A DNA stretch of 8,630 nt from an uncultured Bryobacteraceae bacterium (GTDB lineage: Bacteria > Acidobacteriota > Terriglobia > Bryobacterales > Bryobacteraceae): positions 1-8,630 of the forward strand of contig CAKZVG010000442.1 of assembly GCA_937921835.1 (NCBI GenBank), read 5' to 3'. Every line of letters starts with the position of its first letter. Position 1 is the stretch's first letter. Shown piece after piece: positions 1-7,069 of the stretch. The notes below the pieces were generated by a model. The model was not told where the DNA came from, searched no databases, and saw only the letters and a program-made list of their open reading frames with translations. The translations under genes and the position numbers were made by a program.

Positions 1-1
1 C

Positions 2-178
2 TGGACCTGGCTGGACGAGATCGACCGGAGCTGGATCCGCGAACGCCTTCAACACGACGACTTCCTTTCCATACGGCGAATGATGGAGCCTTGTCTGTTT
101 CCCCCCGGCGCGGCCAGGCTGGCCGCCGGGACCGGAGACGGACCGCTTCCCACTCGCCAAACAGGAGAAGCACGATGA
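2..178 (+). CDS. Possible 3' end of an upstream gene, unidentified
   Basis: A reading frame open from the left edge ends at TGA 176-178, overlapping the ATG of the TonB receptor at 175 in an ATGA arrangement. Its first 27 or so codons read like protein (WTWLDEIDRSWIRERLQHDD and onward) and have about 80 percent G/C at third positions, as real genes here do. The remainder, from about position 85, is rich in P, G, A and R, has weaker codon bias and spans a strong hairpin, so it may not be coding. No family is recognised. Alternatives are a different plus frame stopping at 81-83, or no gene at all after the first 80 bases. A minus-strand start near 55 (GTG after an AGGAAG-like stretch) also cannot be excluded. 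Confidence 0.3.
   Translation, partial: WTWLDEIDRSWIRERLQHDDFLSIRRMMEPCLFPPGAARLAAGTGDGPLPTRQTGEAR
104..130. other. GC-rich hairpin upstream of the TonB receptor gene
   Basis: Arms CCCGG-cg-CGGCCA (104-116) and TGGCCGCCGGG (120-130) pair over 11 bp, with a 2-nt bulge (109-110) and a 3-nt loop (117-119). There is no T-run after it on either strand, so it does not fit a classical intrinsic terminator. It lies 44 nt before the receptor's ATG and could be a leader structure, a Rho-independent-like pause or a chance product of high GC content. The pairing is seen; the role is unknown. Confidence 0.5.
163..167 (+). promoter_or_regulatory. Ribosome binding site of the TonB receptor gene
   Basis: AGGAG lies 7 nt before ATG 175. 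It decides the start: the frame is open further upstream to the window edge, but the upstream codons translate to an arginine-rich non-protein-like stretch, while ATG 175 begins a clean signal peptide. Confidence 0.8.
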
Positions 179-3100
179 AACAGGGAATCTTTCTCGCGCT
201 TGGAGTTTGCGTAATCTTCGCGCTGGCCGGGCCGGCCGCCGCGCAACTGAACACGGGAACGATGGTCGGGGTTGTCAACGACCCCTCCGGGCTGGTGGTG
301 TCAGGCGCCGAAGTTCGGGCGGTCAGCGAGCGCACGGGAGACGTGCGCACCACGCGCACCAACGAAGCGGGCCGTTTCGCGCTGCCGGCGCTGCCCGCCG
401 GAGCCTACACCATCCGGATTTCGGCGCAAGGCTTCCAGACCGCGGAGAAAACCGGGGTGATGCTGACCTCCAACGAATACCTCTCGCTTGGCACGATCGT
501 GCTGCAAGTCGGCAGCACCACCGAGACGATCACGGTTTCGGCGAGCACGGCCGTGGTTCAGACCGCCAGCGCGGAGGTTTCGGCTCTGATCGAGAACAAG
601 CAGTTGAACATGCTGATGACGCGCGGCCGGGACGTGATTTCGCTGCTGCGCGTGCTGCCCGGCGTCGCCCAGAACGTGGACCCGATCTCGATGGGCAGCG
701 AAATCGGATCCTCCAGTCCGAACATCTCCGGCTTGCGCAACAACGACAACACCATTACCCTCGACGGCCAGGTGTCGAGCGACTCCGACAACGTCAACGT
801 TCACATCAGCTCCATCGCCATCGACGCCATCGAGGAAGTGAAGGTGCTCACCAACAGCTTCCAGGCCGAGTACGGCCGGAACGCGGGCGCTCAGGTGAGC
901 ATCGTCTCCCGGTCGGGCACGCAGGAGTTCCACGGCAGTCTCTCCTGGTTCAAGCGGCATGAGCAGTTCAACGCCAACAACTTTTTCAACAATCTGAACG
1001 GCCTGCCCAGGCCGCTGTACCGCTACAATAACTGGACCGGCACGCTGGGCGGCCCGGCGTACATCCCGCGCAGGTTCAATACGGACAAGAGTAAGCTGTT
1101 TTTCTTCTTCACCTTCGACGAATGGCGCGCCCTGGAGCCGCAAGGGGTCCGGCGCACCACCATGCCGAGCGCTCTCGAGCGGCGCGGCGACTTCTCGCAG
1201 TCGCTGGACGTTAGCGACCGCCTTTTCACTCTTTATGACCCGCTGACCCAGCAGCCGCTGCCGGGCAACCTCGTCCCCGCCTCCCGCATCCACCCCCTCG
1301 GCCGGGCGATGCTCGAAGTATTCCCTCAACCGAACTTCCTGGACCGCGCGATCAGCCGGGGCTCTTATAACTATCAGTTTCAGGAGTCCCGCGAGAACCC
1401 GAAGCGTCTGTTCCAACTCAAGAGCGATTGGAACGTGACCGCCACCGACCGGCTGATGATGCGCTGGCGTAAATGGCGGCAGACCTCGGTAGGATATACC
1501 GCCATTACCGGTTGGGGCGACTCGAACTGGGATCTTTACCGCAACCGCTATTCGAAAACCGAGGACAGCGGCTTGCTGACTTACACGCGAACCATGTCGC
1601 CTTCCCTGGTGAACGAGTTCGCCTTCACCTACCGCCAGATGGGAGAGTTGGCGCCGCCGATCGACAGCGAGATGGCGCGGGTGAGCAAGGCCGCCCGGAA
1701 TCTCGCCGGGCTGCGAATGATCCATCCGGAAGCGAATCCGTTCAACGTCATCCCGTCGATGACGTTCGGCGGGGTGACCGGCGCCGCGTCGGTCGCCTAC
1801 GATAATCGATTCCCGATGTTTGGGGGCGACACCCGGTGGTCGCTGGCGGATAATCTTTCCTGGACCCGGTCAAGCCATTTAGTCAAGGCGGGCTTCTATT
1901 ACGAGTTCAACATCAGCGACGAGGGGCTGCAAGCACCGTGCTTCAGCGGCTGTTACGCCTTCAACGCCGACCGCAACAACTTCCTGGACTCGAATCATCC
2001 CTACTCCAACGCGCTCTTCGGCGTCTATCGCAGCTACAACGAATCCAGCCGGCGGAATTTCCGCGGCGGCGAGAACTGGCTGGCGGAGTGGTTCGCGCAG
2101 GATTCCTGGAAGGTTTCCCGCCGGCTCACGCTCGAACTCGGCTTGCGCTTCTCCTTGTTCAGCCCGTGGGTGCCGCGCAAGGGCCAGGCGGCGGCGGCTT
2201 GGGACCTGGGCCGCTTCGACCCGGCGAAAGCCGTGTCACTGTACCGTCCAGCCCGCGACGGCACGCGGCGCGTGGCGCAGAACCCCTTGACCGGCGCCTT
2301 CGCGCCCGCCGTGCTGATCGGGGCGATCGTGCCCGGATCGGGAGATCCGTTCAATGGAATGGTCACCGCCGAAAACGCCAATCCGCGCGGCTGGCAGCGG
2401 CGTCCGCCGGTACAACTCGGACCGCGCTTCGGCTTTGCCTACGATGTCTTCGGCAACGGCAAGACCGCGATCCGGGGCGGATTCGGCATCACCACGCAGA
2501 TCAACATCAATTCGGCCTGGGCGAACTCCGACATCGTCGCCGTGCCGCCGGTGGTGCTGCGTCCGCAACTGTTCTACGGCACCATCGACGCCATCGGCAC
2601 CACGAGCGGCGACCTGTTCCCGGCCGCTTCGGTGCGCATGTTCGAGCGGGATTACAAGCCGGCCTCGGTCTATAACTTCTCCTTCGGCATCCAGCAGAAC
2701 CTCGGCTTCGAGACGGTGCTCGGCGTGGCCTACGTCGGCAACGTTGCAAAGCACCTGCCGCAAACCCGGAATCTGAATACGCTGCCCTACGGCACCCGCT
2801 TCCTGCCGGGGAGCGTGGACCCCACCCAGCCGGGCCGGCCTCTGCCGGACTCCTTCCTGGTGCCGTTCCTGGGCTATCAGGGCATCAACCTCCTGGAGAA
2901 TTCCGGCATTTCCAACTACAACTCCCTGCAAGTGACCGCAAACCGGCGCTTCCAGAAGGGATTTCAGTTTGGGCTGGCCTATACGTACTCCAAGGCGATG
3001 AACCTGACCAACAGCCTCGGCGCGGTGCCGATGTTCGTGGACCGGCGTGTGTGGCTGTATGGCAAGGCGGGCTTCGACCAGACGCACATCCTAGTCCTGA

Positions 3101-3642
3101 ACTACCTGTGGGACGTTCCAAAGACCAGCCGGATCTGGCCGAACCCCTTCTCGCGCGCCGTCCTCGATAACTGGCAGCTTGCCGGCTTCTGCACCTTCGC
3201 CAGCGGCTTCCCGAGCGGCATCGGCCTCTCCACCACCGACAACGCCGATCTCAATGGCGGCGGTGACGGCACCCGCGTCATCGTCACCGGAAAGGCGCTG
3301 CTGCCGCGCGGGGAACGCTCCTTCTACCGCTGGTTCGACACGAGCGTCTTCCGCCGCCCGGCGCGCGGCGATATCGGCAACGCGCCCAAGGATGTCTTCC
3401 GGGGGCCCGGCATCAACAACTGGGACCTCTCGGTGTTCAAGAACTTCCCCCTGGCTGGCGAGCGCCATGTGCTCCAGTTCCGGAGTGAATTCTACAACGC
3501 GTTCAATAAGACGCAGTTCTCCAGCGTGGATACTACCGCGCGCTTCGACCCCGCCGGCAACCAGGTGAACACCCGTTTCGGCCAGGTGACGGGCGCGCGG
3601 AATCCCCGCGTCATCCAGTTCGCGCTGGCGTACCGGTTCTAA
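175..3642 (+). CDS. TonB-dependent receptor, Oar-like, with N-terminal carboxypeptidase regulatory-like domain
   Basis: Outer-membrane beta-barrel transporter of 1155 residues, expected to import a large ligand (probably an oligosaccharide or another polymer fragment) using TonB/ExbBD energy. Residues 1-23 are a signal peptide (MKQG start, hydrophobic core, AAA-Q cleavage site). Residues about 25-113 match the carboxypeptidase regulatory-like beta-sandwich (GxVxDPSG near the start, NEAGRFALPALPAGAYTI, then SAQGFQ), which precedes the plug in Oar-type and SusC-like receptors. The plug runs from about 133 to 245 (LRVLPGV, SGLRNNDNTITLDG, IEEVKVLTNSFQAEYGR, VSIVSRSGT). The rest is barrel with aromatic-rich strands, ending in FALAYRF with the terminal Phe typical of outer-membrane barrels. 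Length and layout fit the very large Acidobacteriota family of Oar-like receptors. A glycosidase gene follows after 18 nt, which suggests glycan use. No SusD-like partner is present in the window. Family call is firm; the ligand is unknown. Confidence 0.93.
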   Translation: MKQGIFLALGVCVIFALAGPAAAQLNTGTMVGVVNDPSGLVVSGAEVRAVSERTGDVRTTRTNEAGRFALPALPAGAYTIRISAQGFQTAEKTGVMLTSNEYLSLGTIVLQVGSTTETITVSASTAVVQTASAEVSALIENKQLNMLMTRGRDVISLLRVLPGVAQNVDPISMGSEIGSSSPNISGLRNNDNTITLDGQVSSDSDNVNVHISSIAIDAIEEVKVLTNSFQAEYGRNAGAQVSIVSRSGTQEFHGSLSWFKRHEQFNANNFFNNLNGLPRPLYRYNNWTGTLGGPAYIPRRFNTDKSKLFFFFTFDEWRALEPQGVRRTTMPSALERRGDFSQSLDVSDRLFTLYDPLTQQPLPGNLVPASRIHPLGRAMLEVFPQPNFLDRAISRGSYNYQFQESRENPKRLFQLKSDWNVTATDRLMMRWRKWRQTSVGYTAITGWGDSNWDLYRNRYSKTEDSGLLTYTRTMSPSLVNEFAFTYRQMGELAPPIDSEMARVSKAARNLAGLRMIHPEANPFNVIPSMTFGGVTGAASVAYDNRFPMFGGDTRWSLADNLSWTRSSHLVKAGFYYEFNISDEGLQAPCFSGCYAFNADRNNFLDSNHPYSNALFGVYRSYNESSRRNFRGGENWLAEWFAQDSWKVSRRLTLELGLRFSLFSPWVPRKGQAAAAWDLGRFDPAKAVSLYRPARDGTRRVAQNPLTGAFAPAVLIGAIVPGSGDPFNGMVTAENANPRGWQRRPPVQLGPRFGFAYDVFGNGKTAIRGGFGITTQININSAWANSDIVAVPPVVLRPQLFYGTIDAIGTTSGDLFPAASVRMFERDYKPASVYNFSFGIQQNLGFETVLGVAYVGNVAKHLPQTRNLNTLPYGTRFLPGSVDPTQPGRPLPDSFLVPFLGYQGINLLENSGISNYNSLQVTANRRFQKGFQFGLAYTYSKAMNLTNSLGAVPMFVDRRVWLYGKAGFDQTHILVLNYLWDVPKTSRIWPNPFSRAVLDNWQLAGFCTFASGFPSGIGLSTTDNADLNGGGDGTRVIVTGKALLPRGERSFYRWFDTSVFRRPARGDIGNAPKDVFRGPGINNWDLSVFKNFPLAGERHVLQFRSEFYNAFNKTQFSSVDTTARFDPAGNQVNTRFGQVTGARNPRVIQFALAYRF

Positions 3643-3649
3643 CAGTATC

Positions 3650-3653
3650 GGAG
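3650..3653 (+). promoter_or_regulatory. Ribosome binding site deciding a TTG start
   Basis: GGAG sits 7 nt before TTG 3661. A nearer ATG at 3656 is only 2 nt from the site and opens a two-codon frame (ATG CCT TGA) whose stop overlaps the TTG, so it cannot start the gene. The signal peptide begins directly at the TTG. Confidence 0.7.
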
Positions 3654-3660
3654 AAATGCC

Positions 3661-5202
3661 TTGACGCGGCTCCCCTTATTTTTCCTCGCGATCTGCCTGG
3701 CGCTGCCGGTGAGCGGCGCCGTCACCATCGAACGGTACCACTCCCACGATTTCGCCTTCCGCGCCGCCGCGCCGGGCAACCCGTTCGACGTCGAACTGGC
3801 TGGCGAGTTCGCCGGTCCGAACGGCCAGCGCCTGCGCGTGCCCGGTTTCTACGATGGGGACGGGACCTGGAAGATCCGCTTTTCGCCCCCGGCCGAGGGG
3901 ACATGGTCGATGCGCACCGTTTCCCCCCTGCCCGCGCTCAACGGGCCCACGGAAGCTGGCATCCGCTGCGTGGCCAACCGTCATCGGAACATTCACGGCG
4001 GTCTGCGTGTCGATCCGCTCCATCCCCACCACTTCATCTATGAGGACGGCTCCCGCTACTTCCTCATGGGCTACGAGGCCGATTGGCTCTGGGCGGTGGA
4101 TATGAACGACCCCGCGCGGACCACCATGCGCCGCCTCATCGATCAGATGGCCGCGCGCCGTTTCAACCATGTGCTGGTGAACGTCTACGCGCACGACACC
4201 AAGTGGAGCCCGGGCCGCGAGCACCAATGGGACTACGGCCCGCCGGCCATGTTCGCCTGGGAAGGCAGCAACGAAAAGCCGGACCACTCGCGCCTCAACG
4301 TCCGCTTCTTCCAGCTTTACGACGGGATGGTGTCGGCCTTGCGCGACAAGGGAATCGTCGCCCACATCATGCTCAAGGTCTACAACAAGATGGTGAACTG
4401 GCCGCCACGGGGAAGCGAGGACGAGGCGCGCTATTTCCGCTACGTCGTCGCCCGCTATCAGGGCTTCTGCAACGTGGTCTGGGACTACTCAAAGGAGGCC
4501 AAGAACGAGAAGGATGAACTGCTCCAGGCCCGCCTGACCGACCTGATCCGCGCCACCGATGCTTATGGCCGGCTCACGACGGTGCACGACGACGACCTCT
4601 ACGAATGGGACCCCGAGCTGAGCCGCAACATCGATTTCCGCACCGACCAGCAGCATTCCGATTGGGCCGCCATGATCGCCTTCGACCGCGCGCGCCGGGC
4701 CTATCCGGTGGTGAATTCCGAATTCGGCTACGAGCGTGGCGTCGACAAACTGCCCAGCTACGGCGTCGAACATGACTGGGAGGAGCAGTTGCGCCGCGCC
4801 TGGCTGGTGTACATGGCCGGCGGCTACGGCGTCTACTACTACCACAACACGGCCTGGGACGTGGTCAAACCCGACCCGGAGCCGCCCGGCATGAAGGCGT
4901 TTCAACTGCTGGCGGATACCCTGTCGGCGTTGCCGCACTGGCGGATGGAGCCGCGCAACGAACTGGCCGCCGGCGCCGCCTGCCTGGCGTTGCCGGGCGA
5001 GGCGTATGCCTTCTACGTCGAGGGCCAGCAGGTCGCGGTTCACCTGCGCGGCCTCGCCAGTCCGGAAAGCGCGCAAGCTGAGTGGATCGATACCTGGACC
5101 GGAGCGCGGGAGCCGGAGAAGCTTGGCCGCGCCACGGCGGTCAGGCTGCGCAAACCCGCCGCGTTCGGCAAGGCGCCGGGGCTGCTGGTGGTGCGCAGGT
5201 AG
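3661..5202 (+). CDS. Secreted glycoside hydrolase, DUF5060 + DUF4038 (apiosidase-like barrel)
   Basis: Exported enzyme of 513 residues, predicted to hydrolyse a glycosidic bond in a complex carbohydrate. Residues 1-20 are a signal peptide (MTRLPLFFLAICLALPVSGA). Residues about 22-90 match the DUF5060 beta-sandwich (FDVEL, PGFYDGDGTWKIRFSPPAEGTW). Residues about 115-420 form a DUF4038-type TIM barrel (FIYEDGSRYFLMGYEADWLW, RRFNHVLVNVYAHD, NVVWDYSKE, TVHDDD, PVVNSEFGYE). E279 in WDYSKE and E354 in NSEFGYE sit where the barrel's acid/base and nucleophile are expected; this assignment is inferred. The last 90 or so residues (from about 425) resemble the small C-terminal beta domain often called putative collagen-binding, with WIDTWTGARE. 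DUF4038 includes the GH140 apiosidase group, but sequence reading alone does not set the substrate. The start is TTG. The gene follows the TonB receptor by 18 nt and is probably in the same transcript. Confidence 0.85.
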   Translation: MTRLPLFFLAICLALPVSGAVTIERYHSHDFAFRAAAPGNPFDVELAGEFAGPNGQRLRVPGFYDGDGTWKIRFSPPAEGTWSMRTVSPLPALNGPTEAGIRCVANRHRNIHGGLRVDPLHPHHFIYEDGSRYFLMGYEADWLWAVDMNDPARTTMRRLIDQMAARRFNHVLVNVYAHDTKWSPGREHQWDYGPPAMFAWEGSNEKPDHSRLNVRFFQLYDGMVSALRDKGIVAHIMLKVYNKMVNWPPRGSEDEARYFRYVVARYQGFCNVVWDYSKEAKNEKDELLQARLTDLIRATDAYGRLTTVHDDDLYEWDPELSRNIDFRTDQQHSDWAAMIAFDRARRAYPVVNSEFGYERGVDKLPSYGVEHDWEEQLRRAWLVYMAGGYGVYYYHNTAWDVVKPDPEPPGMKAFQLLADTLSALPHWRMEPRNELAAGAACLALPGEAYAFYVEGQQVAVHLRGLASPESAQAEWIDTWTGAREPEKLGRATAVRLRKPAAFGKAPGLLVVRR

Positions 5203-5238
5203 AACTCGCGGCTCGCACGCCGCGCCCTGCGCGGGCAC

Positions 5239-6672
5239 CTACAGGCGCCTGCCGAGGACCGCGTAATCGAGCGCTCCAAAAAACGCCTCCCGAAGGTCCG
5301 CCGGGAGCGCGGCCAGCGCGGGCATGGATTCGGCGGCCGGCGAGAGGCGCCGCACCTCGATGCCACCGAAGCCGGCTTCCTCGAAGTAGAACACCAGCAG
5401 CGGCGGCGGAATGGGGCGCGTGTGCGTGGGATCGAGATAAAAGTGCGTCGCGAAGATGGCCAGGCACTCCGGGTTGGGCGTCTCGACAACCAGCACCCCG
5501 CCGCGCGCCAGTTTCGCCGCCGCGAGTCCGACCAGACGGGGCAGCGCCGCGGCCGGCAGGTGATCCACCACCTGCCCGCAGAAAATGCCATCCACCTCGC
5601 CCTCGGCGAGCGACTCGAGTTCCTCGAACAGATCCGCGCGGCGGGCGTCCAGCCCTTTGCTCCGGCACAGCGCGACGGCCTCCGCGCTCAGGTCGACGCC
5701 GCGCGCGGCGACGCCCGCCTCCTTGAGCACCTCCAGGAACTCCCCCCTCCCGCAACCGAGATCGAGCACCTGCCCGCGGCCCATGAACACCGGCAGGTAA
5801 GCGCGCTGGTTGCGCCGCACGTACTCTTCGGCGCCGCGGAACCGGTCGGCGAATTTCAGCCAGTCGAGCGCCGGGGCGGCGGTCTCCGGCGGCGGCGCCG
5901 GGGCGGGCTGGGGCGTTGGTTGCGCCGCCGCGTGACGCTGCCGCACCAGCCGCAGTTCGTCGTGGATCAGCCGCTCGTACTCCTGGCGGACGCGCGCCAT
6001 GTCCTCCCACAACCGTTTCTGGATACCGGTGGAGTAGCGCTCCAGCGCGCCTTCGAAGTCCTTGTGCTGCGACTTCATCAGGTCGCGGAAATTGCTCTCC
6101 ATCAGCGCCACGCGGTGGTGGAACGAGGCCTGCAAATCGGCCGCGGCGCGCAGAAACTGGATCTCGTTGACCGAGAGCTTGCGCTCCCACTCCTCGCGCC
6201 AGGCGGCCCAGTGCGAGCGGATATCGCGCAGGTCGCGCGCCACCTCCAGTTCCTGGCGCAGTTCCTGGTGGCGCTCGGCCGAGAGCCGCGCCAGAGCGGC
6301 GATCGCGCGGTTGGTCTCCGTCAGCGCCTGAAGCGCGGCCTCGACGCAGTTCACTGCCGCGCGGTTGAACTCCACCTGTTCGCGCACGTGCCAGTCGAGG
6401 GCGCGCGCGATCAGCCGCTTCGCCGCCTGCACCAGCGCGTTGACGGGTCCGCCCGGGCGCGGGTTCACGCTTCCGATCGCCGCCACCTTGCCCTCGGCGG
6501 CGTCGCGCGCGTGCAGCAGCGGCATCAGGTCGGCCAGCGGGATGCCACCCTCGGCCGCGCCCCGCGGATGCCGCGCCCGCGCCCGCTCGCGAATCGCCCG
6601 CACCGCCGCCAGCAGTTCCTCGGCTTGCGGGTCGCGTTCCCCGGCCGCCGCGGCGCTAGGCTCCGTAGCCAC
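5239..6672 (-). CDS. Coiled-coil class I SAM-dependent methyltransferase
   Basis: Protein of 477 residues with three parts. Residues about 15-125 are helical and include a conserved-looking GSVNPRPGGPVNALVQAAKR block and LDWHVREQVEFNRA. Residues about 125-248 are a long charged helix, probably coiled coil. A Pro/Ala linker (about 251-268) leads to a Rossmann methyltransferase at about 270-477. The SAM-binding motif I is VLDLGCGRGEF (302-312), followed by GVDLS (325-329) with its acidic residue after strand 2, then GQVVDHLP (366-373), VLVVETPNP (393-401) and FYLDPTHTRPIPP (411-423). The last motifs resemble methyltransferases encoded with surface-polysaccharide glycosyltransferases, including WbdD-like chain-terminating enzymes, so modification of a glycan is plausible. 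The acceptor is not shown by the sequence and no glycan-synthesis gene is nearby. GTG start; the gene overlaps the queF end by 17 nt and is the last of the minus-strand unit. No transmembrane segment or signal peptide is seen. Confidence 0.83.
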   Translation of the reverse strand: MATEPSAAAAGERDPQAEELLAAVRAIRERARARHPRGAAEGGIPLADLMPLLHARDAAEGKVAAIGSVNPRPGGPVNALVQAAKRLIARALDWHVREQVEFNRAAVNCVEAALQALTETNRAIAALARLSAERHQELRQELEVARDLRDIRSHWAAWREEWERKLSVNEIQFLRAAADLQASFHHRVALMESNFRDLMKSQHKDFEGALERYSTGIQKRLWEDMARVRQEYERLIHDELRLVRQRHAAAQPTPQPAPAPPPETAAPALDWLKFADRFRGAEEYVRRNQRAYLPVFMGRGQVLDLGCGRGEFLEVLKEAGVAARGVDLSAEAVALCRSKGLDARRADLFEELESLAEGEVDGIFCGQVVDHLPAAALPRLVGLAAAKLARGGVLVVETPNPECLAIFATHFYLDPTHTRPIPPPLLVFYFEEAGFGGIEVRRLSPAAESMPALAALPADLREAFFGALDYAVLGRRL

Positions 6673-7069
6673 GCTTCTTGCTCCAACTCGCGGTGATGAC
6701 GGTGCGGATGCCCCCGCGCGGGGAGAAGTCGCCCGAGACCACCGCCGAGACAGGCCGGCACGCCTTCACCACGTCGCGCAGGAAACGGTTGACGGCGTTT
6801 TCCTGAAAGATGCCGAGCGAGCGGTAGGCCAGCATGTACATCTTCAGCGACTTCAACTCCAGGCACAGTTTGTCCGGCACGTAAGTGAGCGTCAGAATGC
6901 CGTGATCGGGCAGCCCGGTGCGCGGGCAGACCGAGGTGAACTCCGGCATCACGATCTCGATTTCGTAGCCCGGATACTGGTTCTCCCAGGTTTCGATGTC
7001 CGGCAGCGCGGCGTCCACGCCGGCGCGCGCATGTTCGTCGGTGTACTCCCGTTGCCGCTTCTGTTTCAT
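6656..7069 (-). CDS. queF: NADPH-dependent 7-cyano-7-deazaguanine (preQ0) reductase, QueF
   Basis: Cytosolic enzyme that reduces the nitrile of preQ0 to the amine of preQ1 with two NADPH, a late step of queuosine tRNA modification. At 137 residues it is the short single-domain (tunnelling-fold, B. subtilis-like) form. Visible motifs are EFTSVCPRTGLPD with the nucleophile Cys48 and Asp55, the QueF signature LELKSLKMY (70-78), and FQEN (88-91) with Glu90. In B. subtilis QueF the position before that Glu is a His; here it is Gln89. The ATG at 7069-7067 overlaps the stop of the upstream gene as ATGA, with only a weak ribosome binding site (GCGGGA), so translational coupling is likely. The frame stays open upstream inside the neighbour, but that extension is arginine-rich shadow. 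No preQ0 synthesis genes (queC, queD, queE) are present in the window, so preQ0 must be made elsewhere or salvaged. Confidence 0.94.
   Translation of the reverse strand: MKQKRQREYTDEHARAGVDAALPDIETWENQYPGYEIEIVMPEFTSVCPRTGLPDHGILTLTYVPDKLCLELKSLKMYMLAYRSLGIFQENAVNRFLRDVVKACRPVSAVVSGDFSPRGGIRTVITASWSKKRGYGA
6681..6684 (-). promoter_or_regulatory. Ribosome binding site for the GTG start of the methyltransferase
   Basis: On the minus strand GGAG lies 8 nt before GTG 6672, inside the 3' end of queF. It supports this start and a 17-nt gene overlap. Confidence 0.65.

Noticed and set aside
91..174. N-terminal extension of the TonB receptor from a TTG at 91
   Set aside because: The 28 added residues are rich in Arg and Ser and would bury the signal peptide; ATG 175 has a good ribosome binding site.
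301..1725. Long minus-strand open frame of 474 codons opposite the receptor gene
   Set aside because: Composition (many H, V, R, G) is that of an antisense shadow in GC-rich DNA, and the receptor on the other strand is unmistakable.
2236..3087. Minus-strand open frame of 283 codons opposite the receptor barrel
   Set aside because: Antisense shadow with no recognisable motif; the plus frame holds conserved barrel sequence.
5422..6696. Plus-strand open frame of 424 codons opposite the methyltransferase
   Set aside because: Gln/His/Arg-rich composition of a shadow; the minus strand carries clear SAM-binding motifs.
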